Shown: one piece after another, positions 17,389-26,579 of the stretch
How the letters are laid out: each line of letters starts with the position of its first letter
Numbering within the stretch: position 1 is the first letter of the stretch
Assembly (NCBI GenBank): GCA_031425275.1
Contig: JANPJA010000084.1
Span: forward strand, 1 to 64,000
Length of the DNA: 64,000 bases
Origin: JAIVGV01 sp031425275
Lineage (GTDB): Bacteria > Acidobacteriota > Blastocatellia > Pyrinomonadales > Pyrinomonadaceae
Direction of reading: 5' to 3'
Notes under the pieces: model-generated
Databases searched by the model: none
The model's input: the letters and a program-made list of their open reading frames with translations, nothing else
Told to the model about the DNA's origin: nothing
Program-made: the position numbers and the translations under genes

Positions 17389-18349
17389 ACTTCTAAAGAA
17401 AGAGTCGCTGCTCGGCGCGCTGGCGTTGGCGGCGGCCGCTTTAATCTCGCCGGCGGCCGCGCCCGCACAGACGGCCGACGCGGCCCCACCCCCCGCGACC
17501 GTCAAGCCGGCCCCGGCCCCTGTCGATGACACGACCGCCACCACAGTCGGCCTCGACAGCGGCCCGAACAGCATCGCCGCCGACTCGTCCGGCAACCTCT
17601 GGGTGACGCTTCAGTTCGCCGACAAGGTCGCCAAGTTGGGCAGCGACGGGAACGTCCTCGGCAACTACGACACGGGCCGCAACCCCACCGGGATCGCGGC
17701 GGGCGCCAACATCTGGGTGGCGAACAATCAGGACAGCACGCTGTCGAAACTCGCGCTCACCGGGGCCGTGGTCGGGACTTACAAGAGCGGCGGCGACGGC
17801 CCGATAGCCGTCCTCCTGTCGGGCAAATTCGTCTGGGTGGCGAACGAGCGAAGCAACACCGTCACCCGACTGACGCTGGACGGTGTACTTGCCGGAACGT
17901 CCGTCGTGGGTGCGCGCCCGACCGCGCTGGCCGCCGATTCGGCGGGCAACGTCTGGGTGGCGAACAACAAGGCCAACACGGTGACGAAACTCTCGCCCGC
18001 CGGCCTGACGCTCGGCACTTACAAAGTGGGGCGCGGGCCGTTCGGCCTCGCCGCCGTCGGCAACGACGTTTTCGTCTCCTGCTTCTTCGACAGCGCCGTC
18101 ATCAGGGTGAGCGGCGTGACCGGCGAGATAATTGGTAAGATCGCCGTGGGCGACGGGCCGGCCGGCATCGCCAACTACGGTCAGTACTATGTGGTGGCGG
18201 GCAACGGCAGCAACACGCTGACCGTCTTCTCGGAAACCGGGGTGGTCTATTCGACCTTGCAGGTGGGCCGCAGCCCGCTCGGCGTGGTCGCGACCGACTC
18301 CGGCTACTGGGTTACTAACACCGGCAGCGGCACCGTCTCCCGGCGGTAG
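17378..18349 (+). CDS. Secreted YVTN/Vgb-type beta-propeller protein
   Basis: A 323-residue exported protein: basic start MRNKLLKKE, hydrophobic signal segment and AAAPAQ cleavage region, then about seven ~40-residue blades. Repeated phrases such as GNLWVTLQFADKVAKL, NIWVANNQDSTLSKL, NVWVANNKANTVTKL and YWVTNTGSGTVSRR are typical of YVTN/virginiamycin-lyase-like propellers. The start is the ATG that overlaps the end of the SCO gene by 11 bases; a frame running further upstream adds only seven residues. Translational coupling with the SCO and multicopper oxidase genes suggests a shared periplasmic role, perhaps scaffold or electron-donor partner. No catalytic residue can be assigned. Confidence 0.85.
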   Translation: MRNKLLKKESLLGALALAAAALISPAAAPAQTADAAPPPATVKPAPAPVDDTTATTVGLDSGPNSIAADSSGNLWVTLQFADKVAKLGSDGNVLGNYDTGRNPTGIAAGANIWVANNQDSTLSKLALTGAVVGTYKSGGDGPIAVLLSGKFVWVANERSNTVTRLTLDGVLAGTSVVGARPTALAADSAGNVWVANNKANTVTKLSPAGLTLGTYKVGRGPFGLAAVGNDVFVSCFFDSAVIRVSGVTGEIIGKIAVGDGPAGIANYGQYYVVAGNGSNTLTVFSETGVVYSTLQVGRSPLGVVATDSGYWVTNTGSGTVSRR

Positions 18350-18420
18350 GCCGGAGGGAAGCCTCTGTTACCACGCGGCAAGTTATTGCTGTACAATGTC
18401 GCTGTCTGAAACTCCTCTCT

Positions 18421-18454
18421 CCTCTTGACGCCGGGGCAACCCGGCGTCAAGAGG
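18421..18454 (+). terminator. Perfect 15-bp hairpin with GCAA loop
   Basis: CCTCTTGACGCCGGG (18421-18435), loop GCAA, then its exact complement (18440-18454). It lacks a T-run, so it is either a Rho-assisted end for the oxidase cluster or a stable element in the leader of the next gene. The rest of the 18350-18621 gap shows no gene. Confidence 0.6.
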
Positions 18455-18621
18455 CTGTCACAAACGACGCCACGACACCCCCCGTTTGCGTCGCACCAAA
18501 ATAATGTAACGCGCAGTTTCGCGCGCGCTCGCCGGTAGTTCGGCCCCGCTTTTTACGTACGGGCCGGGCGGCAAAGTGCGGGGCGCGGGTGGCGCACGGT
18601 TGCACGGGGAGGGTACTTCAC

Positions 18622-21288
18622 ATGTTGTTTGCCGACATTAATCGAGCGCGCTGCTTGCGGCGTCTTTTCTACGTCTTCACTCTGACCACTCTCTGCGCCG
18701 CGGGCGCGACGGCCCAGAGTAACGCCGCCTTCGCCGGCAGGAGTTACAAGGAAGTGGGTTTCAAGCACGTCGCCGCTGACTTCAACGGCGACTTGCGCCC
18801 CGACGTAGCCACGGCGGGTGTCGGCGTCCGCGTGATGCTCAACAACGGCGACGGCTCGTTCCGCACCCCGGTCGAGTTGGCGGCGGGCGTCCCGGCACAG
18901 GACGTGGCGGCGGGTGATCTCAACGGCGACGGGCGGCTCGACCTTGTCGTCACCAACAACGATCCGCAAGTCGGGTTGTTAGTGTTGCTCGGCAACGGCG
19001 ACGGCACTTTCGCCGCCCCCGTTAACTATCCGAACGACACCGGCTTCGACTCGCCCTCAGTAGTCCTTTCCGATTTCGATCACGACAACCGGCTCGACGC
19101 CCTCGTCGCGCACGAGACCGCCTGCTTCACGGCCCCGTGCCGCGTCGGCGACTCGCTCTCGCTGTGGCGCGGTCTAGGTGACGGAACCTTTCAGCCGCCC
19201 CGGCAGATTCAGGTCGGGGTCGGGCCGGCGCGCGTCGCCGTCGCCGACTTCAACAACGACATCCATCCCGACCTCGCGGTCGCCGCGGCGTTCGGCAAGC
19301 TCATCATCCTGCTCGGCCTCGGCGACGGCACGTTCCGGCAGTTGGCTGACGTGAATATCGTCGCCGGCGTCGATAACACCGACGTTGACGTGGCCGACTT
19401 CAATAACGACGGCGTCCCCGATCTCGTCGTCGCGGCTGACGCCGACCACCGCACGGTCTTCCTGCTCGGCAATGGCGACGGTTCTTTCACCCAGTCCGCG
19501 TCCGTGTCCGACACTTTGCAAGAGCGGGTGGGCGAACAGGCCGTGGCCGACTTCAACGGCGACGGCTTTCAGGATGCGGCCATCGGGATGGCCCTCTGCT
19601 GCGCGCCGGCGGGCGACGGCAGTATCGGCATCCTCTACGGCACGGGCGCGGGAACCTTTCGTCCCGTCGTGCGCTACCTCGTCCCCGGCTTCGTCATCAA
19701 CAACGCGGGCGGCTACTTGATCGCCGCCGATCTGAGCGCCGACGGCCGCGCCGACATCGCCTTACAGATACGCGGCAATAACCCCGGACTGACGGTCTTG
19801 CTCAACACTACGGGCCGCGCCCCGGCCCCGTTGGCTCTCGGCTCCGTCGTCGCCACGCCTGCGAGCGTCGTCGGCAGCAATCAGGCCGAAATCAACATCA
19901 GCCTCGCGCCCGGCGCGGTTGCGCCCTCCGGCAGCACCACGCTCAACGTCAAGAGCAGTCGCAACGCCGTCGTCACAGTGCCTTCGACCGTGCGGATCAT
20001 CGCCGGGATGACGAACGTCAGGTTCCGTGTGAATACGACGCGCGTCACCACGCCGCAAAACGTCACCGTCACGGTGTCGTCCAACCGGCTCGGCAGCCGC
20101 TCCGTCGTTCTCACGGTCACGCCGCCGACCGATCCGCTCACGCTCGGTTCCGTCGAGGTATCGCCGGCGGGAGTTTTCGGCGGCCGGGACGCGGCCGGCT
20201 CCGTCAACCTAACGACGGGCAACGTCGCGCCCACGGGCGGCGCGTTCGTCTCGTTGACGAACGACAACCCGGCCCTCGTCACGACGCCCTCCGAAGTCGT
20301 GATCCCGGCCGGACAGTCCTCGGCCAGCTTCCCCATCCAGACGCGACAGACGGGCGTGACCGCGTCGGTCAACATCACGGGCCAGTACGGCGGCACGACG
20401 CGCAGCGCGACGCTCATCGTCTCAGCCCCGACAAACTCGGCCGTCATCTCGACACTCACGCTGACGCCGTCGAGCGTCACCGGCGGCTCGACTCAAGGCG
20501 TCCGGTTGGTGGTGACATTAGATCAAGCCGCGCCATCGGAGCGCGCAACCATTTCGCTGTCGAGCAGCAACCCGGCTCTCGTGCCGCTCCCGCCCTCGAT
20601 GCAAATTGAGACCGGGTTCACGAGCAGCTTCGTTGACTTCGCCACCCGCGCAGTCTCCGCGCCGACGCAGGTCACGATCAACGCGACCTACGGCGGCTCT
20701 TCACAAAGCGTCGTGCTCACGCTGACGCCCCAGGCCGCCCCGGCGGGGCCGACGCTCGGCACGCTCTCACTCAGCCCGAGCACAGTTACGGGCGGGGGCA
20801 ACTCGCAGGGGACGGTCACGCTGAGCGCTCCCGCGCAAGCGGCGACGGTCGTTAACCTGTCGAGCGGCAGTGCGCTCGCGACGGTTCCGGCCAGCGTGAC
20901 GGTCGCGGCCGGCGCGTCGTCCGCGACCTTCAACGTCGCCACCGCCTCGGTCGCCTCGCCGGCCACCGTGTCGATCAGCGCGGCGCTCAACGGCGCGACC
21001 CGCTCGGCCACGCTGAACATCAACCCGCCCGCCGCGACCGCCGACACGGTCGGCATCCAGCGCGCGGAGTACGACGCGAGCAAGCGCACGCTGCGCGTTG
21101 AAGCGACGAGCAACCGCACGAACGCGACGCTCCAGGTCTTTGTCACTTCGACGAATCAGTTGATCGGCACGCTGACCCCCAACAACACACAGCATAGTGG
21201 GGAACTCGGCGTGGCGACCAACCCGCAGAATATCACCGTCCGCAGTAGTCTCGGCGGCTCTGCGACAAGGTCGGTCGTTCTGAAGTAA
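18622..21288 (+). CDS. Secreted FG-GAP/VCBS repeat protein with Ig-like domains
   Basis: An 888-residue surface or secreted protein. A Sec signal (RRLFYVFTLTTLCAAGATAQ) is followed by seven calcium-loop FG-GAP/VCBS repeats (for example DFNGDLRPD, DLNGDGRLD, DFNNDIHPD, DFNNDGVPD, DFNGDGFQD), the blades of an integrin-like propeller. From about residue 395 there are four or five ~95-residue beta-sandwich repeats beginning LGS-V-x-P and ending R-S-V-L-T-V. The ATG at 18622 was chosen over a GTG at 18589 because a GGGGAGGG ribosome site precedes it and the signal peptide then starts correctly. Such proteins bind carbohydrate or protein at the cell surface; the ligand is unknown. Confidence 0.88.
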   Translation: MLFADINRARCLRRLFYVFTLTTLCAAGATAQSNAAFAGRSYKEVGFKHVAADFNGDLRPDVATAGVGVRVMLNNGDGSFRTPVELAAGVPAQDVAAGDLNGDGRLDLVVTNNDPQVGLLVLLGNGDGTFAAPVNYPNDTGFDSPSVVLSDFDHDNRLDALVAHETACFTAPCRVGDSLSLWRGLGDGTFQPPRQIQVGVGPARVAVADFNNDIHPDLAVAAAFGKLIILLGLGDGTFRQLADVNIVAGVDNTDVDVADFNNDGVPDLVVAADADHRTVFLLGNGDGSFTQSASVSDTLQERVGEQAVADFNGDGFQDAAIGMALCCAPAGDGSIGILYGTGAGTFRPVVRYLVPGFVINNAGGYLIAADLSADGRADIALQIRGNNPGLTVLLNTTGRAPAPLALGSVVATPASVVGSNQAEINISLAPGAVAPSGSTTLNVKSSRNAVVTVPSTVRIIAGMTNVRFRVNTTRVTTPQNVTVTVSSNRLGSRSVVLTVTPPTDPLTLGSVEVSPAGVFGGRDAAGSVNLTTGNVAPTGGAFVSLTNDNPALVTTPSEVVIPAGQSSASFPIQTRQTGVTASVNITGQYGGTTRSATLIVSAPTNSAVISTLTLTPSSVTGGSTQGVRLVVTLDQAAPSERATISLSSSNPALVPLPPSMQIETGFTSSFVDFATRAVSAPTQVTINATYGGSSQSVVLTLTPQAAPAGPTLGTLSLSPSTVTGGGNSQGTVTLSAPAQAATVVNLSSGSALATVPASVTVAAGASSATFNVATASVASPATVSISAALNGATRSATLNINPPAATADTVGIQRAEYDASKRTLRVEATSNRTNATLQVFVTSTNQLIGTLTPNNTQHSGELGVATNPQNITVRSSLGGSATRSVVLK

Positions 21289-21318
21289 GTATCCGGGCGA
21301 TCCCGGATCGCCATTGAT

Positions 21319-21372
21319 AAAAGAGGGCGCGGGCTTTTCCGGGTAAGTCGGAAAAACCCGCGCCCTCTTTTA
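21319..21372. terminator. Two-way terminator between convergent genes
   Basis: Perfect 15-bp stem AAAAGAGGGCGCGGG (21319-21333) with its complement (21357-21371). It has an A-run on the left and a T-run on the right, plus an inner TTTTCCG/CGGAAAA pair. It can stop both the FG-GAP gene and the leftward signalling operon. Confidence 0.85.
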
Positions 21373-21405
21373 ATTGATGATGTCCTAATCTGAATTGAAA
21401 TCTTT

Positions 21406-21472
21406 GTGTCCTCACTGTCTCTGCCGCGAGTGTCGGTTACTCAGGCAATGACCGCGAAGACAGTGAGGACAC
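21406..21472. repeat. Perfect 15-bp inverted repeat
   Basis: GTGTCCTCACTGTCT (21406-21420) and its exact complement (21458-21472) with a 37-base spacer, next to the convergent terminator. It resembles a dispersed intergenic palindrome. No coding frame of note lies in 21289-21543. Confidence 0.6.
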
Positions 21473-21543
21473 GGAGAGGGCAGGGAGGATAGCTAAAACG
21501 AGGGCACTGCTAAAAATGGGGTTGGGGGCGGCCTTCGTATTGC

Positions 21544-22953
21544 TTAACCCTCAGCCGATCCAGTGGACGCCTCAGCTACATTAGTCTCGACGGGCGCATC
21601 CGGCCTGATGCCGAACTTTTTCAATTTACGGTAGAGAGTCGGGCGGTGGTAATTGAGGATTTCGGCAGTCCGCTTGACGTTGCCGCCCGTTCGCTCAAGC
21701 GTCTGGACGATGGCCTCGCGCTCGATCTCCTCCATCGTGAGGAAGGGCGGGATGACACAGCGGTAGAGTTCAGACTGCGCCGAATGGAGCTGTTCGGGCA
21801 TGTCTTCCGGGCGCAGTTCGTCCTCCCGCGCGAACAGGACGGCGTGCTCGATGACGCTCTCCAACTCGCGCACGTTCCCCGGCCATTCGTAGCGGGCGAG
21901 CAGGGCGAGGGCGGGCTGCGAGACGGTGCGGATGCGCTTCGAGTATTTCTCCGCGTAGCGTTGGAGGAACCGCTCGGCCAGCAGGGCCACGTCGTCGAGC
22001 CGCTCGCGCAGCGGCGGGACCTTGATCTTGATCGTGCTGATGCGGAAGTAAAGGTCTTTGCGCATCTCGCCGTCGCGGATCAACTCCGCGGTGTCGCGGT
22101 TGGTCGTCGAGATCAGCCGGAAGTCAACGTCGATCTCGCGCTCGTCGCCGAGCCGCCGCAGCCGCCGCTCCTGCAACACGCGCAGCAGCTTGGTCTGCAT
22201 GGGCGTGGGCATCTCGGTGATCTCGTCGAGCATCAGCGTCCCGCCGGCGGCGGCCTCGATCAAGCCGCGCCGATCCCGGTCGGCCCCGGTGAAGGCCCCC
22301 TTGCGGTAGCCGAACAACTCCGACTCGATCAGCTCGTAAGGGATGGCCGCGCAGTTGATGCGGATGAACGGGCGCGCGTAGCGTGGGCTTTGCGTGTGGA
22401 AGGCGGTGGCGATCAGCTCCTTGCCGGTTCCCGATTCGCCCTCGATGAGGACGGAGGCGTCGGCCGGGGCCGTGGTGCGAATGATCTCGTGAATCTGGTG
22501 CATCCGCGAGTTGCGGCCGATGATGCCGTAGGTCTGCCCTTCGTCGGAGAGTGCGATCTTCAGATTGCGGTTCTCGCGTTTGACCGCGCCGAATTGGAGG
22601 GCGCGCTCGGCCAGCACTAAGACCTGCTCGGGCGTGAACGGCTTTTCGAGATAGTAGTAGGCCCCCTGCTTGATCGCCTCGACCGTGATTTCGACTGAGC
22701 CGAAAGCGGTCATCAGGATGACCTGCGTGTCCGGCGTGTCGCGTTTGACGCTCCTCAGCAGTTCGGTGCCGGGCGAGCCGGGCAGGCGCAAGTCGGTGAA
22801 GACGAGATCGGCGGGCCGGCGGGCCAGCGCTGAATTCGCCTCTTCGACGCTCCGCGCCGTCACCACGTCGTAACCCCCGCTCTCGAGTATCAGTTCGAGC
22901 GCGCCGGTGATGCTGGGCTCGTCGTCAACGACCAGAATTTTAGAGCGGTACAT
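21544..22953 (-). CDS. NtrC-family sigma-54-dependent response regulator
   Basis: A 469-residue transcription activator. Receiver domain (~1-120) with the acidic pair VVDDEPS, phospho-acceptor Asp in FTDLRLPG, TAFGS and LEKPF. The AAA+ domain has Walker A GESGTGKE, an intact GAFTGA sigma-54 contact loop and Walker B GGTLMLDEI. A Fis-type helix-turn-helix ends the protein (GGNVKRTAEIL). The start MYRSKILVV at 22953 was preferred because GGGG lies 9 bases upstream; an ATG 9 bases earlier is possible. The start overlaps the preceding kinase by 14 bases, so translation is coupled. It is the output of a three-gene signalling operon divergent from the efflux operon, which I infer it activates. Confidence 0.93.
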   Translation of the reverse strand: MYRSKILVVDDEPSITGALELILESGGYDVVTARSVEEANSALARRPADLVFTDLRLPGSPGTELLRSVKRDTPDTQVILMTAFGSVEITVEAIKQGAYYYLEKPFTPEQVLVLAERALQFGAVKRENRNLKIALSDEGQTYGIIGRNSRMHQIHEIIRTTAPADASVLIEGESGTGKELIATAFHTQSPRYARPFIRINCAAIPYELIESELFGYRKGAFTGADRDRRGLIEAAAGGTLMLDEITEMPTPMQTKLLRVLQERRLRRLGDEREIDVDFRLISTTNRDTAELIRDGEMRKDLYFRISTIKIKVPPLRERLDDVALLAERFLQRYAEKYSKRIRTVSQPALALLARYEWPGNVRELESVIEHAVLFAREDELRPEDMPEQLHSAQSELYRCVIPPFLTMEEIEREAIVQTLERTGGNVKRTAEILNYHRPTLYRKLKKFGIRPDAPVETNVAEASTGSAEG

Positions 22954-24526
22954 TAGGTTCATCCCCGTTCGCGACGGGCAGCCGGACGCGCAGCCGCGTG
23001 CCGGCCCCCGGCCGACTCTCGACCTTAATCTCCCCGCCGTGCTGCTCGACGACTTTTCGCGCGTATGACATTCCGAGTCCCAGCCCCTGACTCTTCGTCG
23101 TGTAGAACGGCTCGAAAATGTTTGCCTCCTGCTCGGCCGACATGCCGACGCCGGTGTCAGCAATTTCTAAAGCGAGGCCGTCGTCACGACGGGAGGTGGT
23201 GACGCTGAGCCGCCCGCCCGTGGGCATCGCCTGAATGGCGTTGAGGACGAGGTTCATGATCGTCGAACGCATCGAAGATTCATCAAGCTGCGCGCGCGGG
23301 TCGGTTTCATCGAGCCGCACGTCCAGCTCGACGCGGTTGGCATCCATCTGCGGTTGGAGCAGTGGCAGGACGGCGTTGACGACGGCGTTGAAGCTCACCT
23401 CGCGCGGGCTTAGTTCGAGCGGCCGGGCGTAGCTCATGATTTGTTCGACCGTCCCCGACAGGTGTTGGATGGTGTCGATGATCGAGTCCACCAGTTTGAT
23501 CTCGCCCGCGCCCGGCCGCTCGGCCAGTTTGTGTCTCAGGTGTAAGGCGTAGAGCTGTAGCCCGGTGAGCGGGTTCCTCACTTCATGCGCGACCTGCGCC
23601 GCGACGCGGCCGAGCGCGGCGATCCGTTCCTGATGCGAGAGCCGCACCTGCATCTCTTCCAGCGCGGCCTCGGCCTCGCGCTCGGCCGTGAGATCGCGGA
23701 TGAGGCAGAGGTGGCCGAGCCGCCGCCCGTCGGCCTCGCTGATTGGCGTCACCATGACGGAGGCGGCGAACTCCGTATGGTCGAACCTCCGCAGCCGCGC
23801 CTCCGTCTGATGACGACCGCGCTCGTCGGCTTCCTTCAGGGAACCGAGCAAGTCCTCCCGGTCACGCCCGTCGTCGCCGGTCAGCAACTCACACGGGTGT
23901 CGTCCCGACGCGGCGTCGGCTTCGTAGCCGAAAAGCAGTTCCGCGCCCCGGTTGAAGAGCGTGATACGGCCTTCGCCGTCAAGGACGAGGATGGCGTAAG
24001 CAGTCGAGCTGTCGAGGACAAGGTGCAGGAATCCGTGGGCCTCGGCCAGCTCGCGCGAACGCTCGGCCAGTTCGGCCGTCCGCTCGGCGACGTGTCGTTC
24101 CAACTCCCCGGCGTGGCGGCTCAGTTCGCGTTCGAGCTGGTTCTTTTCATCGTTCAGCCGCTTCTTCTCGGCCGCGCGTTTCACGGACGCGAGGATCGCG
24201 TCCTTGACGACGGGTTTGGCGATGAAGTCGTAAGCGCCCGCGCGCACGATCTCCGGGAGCTGCGACAAATTAGGCTCGCCCGTCATCATGATGACCGGGA
24301 CGGAAGGGTCGCTCCGGCCCAATTGCTGCAACATCTCGATCCCGCTGCGGCGCGGCAAATTGATGTCGAGGACGGCGATATCAATATAAGCCGAACGCAG
24401 GTGGGCCTCAGCCTGTTCGCAGTCGGCGGCAACTAAAACATCGTAGCCCGCGCGTTTGAGAAACTCCGATATCGTCAGGCGGATGCTCGGTTCGTCATCA
24501 ACTAACAGGACTTTAAACTGCTCCAT
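22940..24526 (-). CDS. Hybrid sensor: receiver-PAS-histidine kinase
   Basis: A 528-residue soluble kinase with the receiver at the front. Receiver (~1-115: LLVDDEPS, acceptor Asp in VLDINLP, MTGE, AKPV), a coiled coil (~120-165), a PAS domain (~170-285), then HisKA with the phospho-His in VAHEVRNPLTG and a GHKL ATPase (NLVLNAIQAM, DTGVGMS, GLGLGMSYA). There is no membrane segment. AGGAGGAAA directly before the ATG at 24526 sets the start. It overlaps the genes on both sides by 14 bases. The layout suggests it takes phosphate from the upstream membrane kinase on its receiver and then controls its own kinase activity toward the sigma-54 regulator; that order is inference. Confidence 0.92.
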   Translation of the reverse strand: MEQFKVLLVDDEPSIRLTISEFLKRAGYDVLVAADCEQAEAHLRSAYIDIAVLDINLPRRSGIEMLQQLGRSDPSVPVIMMTGEPNLSQLPEIVRAGAYDFIAKPVVKDAILASVKRAAEKKRLNDEKNQLERELSRHAGELERHVAERTAELAERSRELAEAHGFLHLVLDSSTAYAILVLDGEGRITLFNRGAELLFGYEADAASGRHPCELLTGDDGRDREDLLGSLKEADERGRHQTEARLRRFDHTEFAASVMVTPISEADGRRLGHLCLIRDLTAEREAEAALEEMQVRLSHQERIAALGRVAAQVAHEVRNPLTGLQLYALHLRHKLAERPGAGEIKLVDSIIDTIQHLSGTVEQIMSYARPLELSPREVSFNAVVNAVLPLLQPQMDANRVELDVRLDETDPRAQLDESSMRSTIMNLVLNAIQAMPTGGRLSVTTSRRDDGLALEIADTGVGMSAEQEANIFEPFYTTKSQGLGLGMSYARKVVEQHGGEIKVESRPGAGTRLRVRLPVANGDEPNVPL

Positions 24527-25904
24527 TTTCCTCCTCACCGGCCGCCGGTAGTTCGACGACGAAACGCGCGAACTGCCCTTCCTCGCTCTCCACGCGGATC
24601 GTCCCGCCGTGGTCGCGGATGATGCCGAAGCTGATGCTCAGGCCCAGCCCCGTGCCGCCCGCGTCGCGCCGGGTCGTGAAGAAGGGATCGAAGACCTTCC
24701 CCACATCCTCGCGGCGGATGCCGATCCCGTTGTCGTAGAACTCGATGATCACCGTGGGACGCCCGTCGCGTGCGCCCCGGCGCGCGGCGATGCGAAACAA
24801 CTTTTCCGGGCCGCCGACCCCCGCCCGCGATTCGCGTAAAGAGTGGTGGGCGTTGCTGATCATGTTAAGGACGACCTGCCTGAGGCGCGTTCCGTCGCCG
24901 CGCACGGGCGGAACTTCTTCGGGCAGATCGATCTCGACGACGATGCCGTCTTTTTGGAACTGGCGGCCGAAGAGGGTGAGGGAAGTCTTGACGGCTTCGT
25001 CCAGCCGGACGCGCCCTCGCTGGGGAGTGTCGCTGCGGGCGAAGATGAGCAGGCCGCGTACGATGTTGGCGATGCGGCCGCCCTCGTCGATGATGCCGTC
25101 GATCATCTGCATCTCGAAGGCGTTGCGCCCCGCCCCCTCGTCCTTCAAGAGCTGCGCGAAATTGATGATGCCGTTTAGAGGGTTATTGATCTCGTGGGCG
25201 ACGCCCGCCGAAAGTTCCCCGACCGAGGCGAGCTGCGAGGTTTGTATTAAACGCTGCTGCATCTCACCCCGCTCGGCTTCGAGCCGTTTGCGGGCCGAAG
25301 TGTCGCGCATGATCAGAATGATCAGCCGCCGGTTTTCGCTGACGAAAGTTTTGAATGAGACGGCGACGGGCAGGGGCGCGCCCCCGGCCCCGCGGATATT
25401 GATCTCCGCCTTCCCCGAGTCGCCCCCGCCAAGCAGTTTGACGATCTCGTCAGGCGCGCCGTCCCCCGACGGGCGGATGACTTCGCCCACCCGACGGCCG
25501 ACCACCTCGTCCGTCGGGCGGCCGAGGATGCGGCAAAAAATGGCGTTGGCGTCGATCAGCCGGTGGCCGATCTCGGTGACGACGCCGACGCCGGTCAGCG
25601 CGTTCTCGAACAGGGCGCGGTAAAGCTTCTCGCTCTCGGCGAGCCTACGTTGTTGGCGTCTGACGACGCGCAGGAGCAACGTCACGACCACCAGATCGAC
25701 CGTGATCGAGATGGTGAAATGCTCGACGCGCTGCTGCCAATCGAGGCGCGCCTGACGGTTCGCGTCGCCCGGATAATTCCGCTCCACGAGTCTGAAGAAC
25801 GGATCGCGGACGGACTGCTCCCACGCGAAAACAACCACGGCCGTCAGTACGACGGTGAGGAGGGTGAAAAAAATGATGAGATGAAGGTCGGGGCGTTTTG
25901 TCAT
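24513..25904 (-). CDS. Membrane PAS-domain sensor histidine kinase
   Basis: First gene of the leftward signalling operon, 463 residues. Two membrane helices (about residues 8-27 and 65-80) frame a ~35-residue periplasmic loop too small for a classic ligand domain. Then come a PAS domain (~90-210), HisKA with phospho-His in AGVAHEINNPLNG, and a GHKL ATPase with NMISNAHHSL, DNGIGIRR and GTGLGLSISFG. The short loop and cytosolic PAS suggest sensing within or near the membrane. It overlaps the next kinase by 14 bases. A CGGAAGC ribosome site precedes the ATG. Confidence 0.92.
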   Translation of the reverse strand: MTKRPDLHLIIFFTLLTVVLTAVVVFAWEQSVRDPFFRLVERNYPGDANRQARLDWQQRVEHFTISITVDLVVVTLLLRVVRRQQRRLAESEKLYRALFENALTGVGVVTEIGHRLIDANAIFCRILGRPTDEVVGRRVGEVIRPSGDGAPDEIVKLLGGGDSGKAEINIRGAGGAPLPVAVSFKTFVSENRRLIILIMRDTSARKRLEAERGEMQQRLIQTSQLASVGELSAGVAHEINNPLNGIINFAQLLKDEGAGRNAFEMQMIDGIIDEGGRIANIVRGLLIFARSDTPQRGRVRLDEAVKTSLTLFGRQFQKDGIVVEIDLPEEVPPVRGDGTRLRQVVLNMISNAHHSLRESRAGVGGPEKLFRIAARRGARDGRPTVIIEFYDNGIGIRREDVGKVFDPFFTTRRDAGGTGLGLSISFGIIRDHGGTIRVESEEGQFARFVVELPAAGEEENGAV

Positions 25905-26371
25905 TTCAGCTTCCGCCCGCGTCGGGGCCGCGAAACGCCGAAAAGCTAATCCTCACAGATATCCGCGCAGGTGTAGTTTGAGGCCCGGCATTTGTGGGCC
26001 GCGACGGCAACTCGCGGAGCGCGACCATTGGTAGGCCGTGCCCCATGTCGGGCCGTTGCGGCTCATCGCCTTCCTAAAAATTTTCGCCTCCGGGCCGCCG
26101 GGTTGAAGCGGGACGGGGGCGCGAGCGCGAGGAGTACTGACAATTCAACGAAGCGCGTCGGACGAAGTCAGTCGGTGAAGAAGAGGGTAGATCACTCTTT
26201 AAAGATTAGGAGGAGACGACGGGGAAAGGTGTCTTCACAAACTGTCGGGTGCTGTTTCACCGCCGAAGCTGAAGGCGAAGGGCGTCGGGGCGACGGACGA
26301 ACTAGAGAATCAAGGTTAGCTTCGTTATAAAAAGGTGTCAAATTGAATTGCCCGCCACGTAACCCCGGGCG

Positions 26372-26420
26372 TCCCAAAACTGAGAAAGGCATTTCCCGGC
26401 TTTCCCAAAAGTGGGAAGGG
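26372..26420 (+). promoter_or_regulatory. Paired palindromic sites, probable activator (UAS) binding sites
   Basis: TCCCAAAACTGAGAAAGG (26372-26389) and TCCCAAAAGTGGGAAGGG (26403-26420) agree at 15 of 18 bases. The second is a near-perfect palindrome, TTCCCA-AAAG-TGGGAA. Their 31-bp spacing is close to three helical turns, so two dimers would bind the same face. They lie about 70 and 105 bp before the inferred start of the downstream -24/-12 promoter, the usual place for an NtrC-type enhancer. The rest of the 25905-26579 gap holds no credible gene. Confidence 0.55.
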
Positions 26421-26455
26421 CGGGCCGGCGACCACCGTTTTTCCCGGCAACGCGG

Positions 26456-26472
26456 CTGGCACGCCGATTTCT
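26456..26472 (+). promoter_or_regulatory. Sigma-54-like (-24/-12) promoter of the ABC efflux operon
   Basis: CTGGCACGCCGATTTCT matches the sigma-54 pattern YTGGCACG-N4-TTGCW with a perfect -24 block and one change in the -12 block (TTTCT). Spacing is exact. It sits about 110 bases before the first ABC gene and next to the gene for a sigma-54 activator. Confidence 0.5.
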
Positions 26473-26579
26473 ATGCACGCGGCTCAAGCCCACCTGACAC
26501 GGCGCGCGCGTGTCACAAGTAATCGCGCGGCTATCCGAAATTCTGAAAGTTGAGCGGGGACGCGCCCGCGAGCCGGCCG

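Noticed and set aside
18391..18402. Possible -10 box (TACAAT) before the FG-GAP gene
   Set aside because: No convincing -35 at a normal distance, and the strong hairpin at 18421 would lie in the leader; too weak to annotate.
21544..23163. Longer 539-codon start for the sigma-54 regulator
   Set aside because: The extra 70 residues are Arg/Ser-rich and unlike any receiver N-terminus, and they overlap the kinase gene by over 200 bases; the ATG at 22953 gives the standard receiver start.
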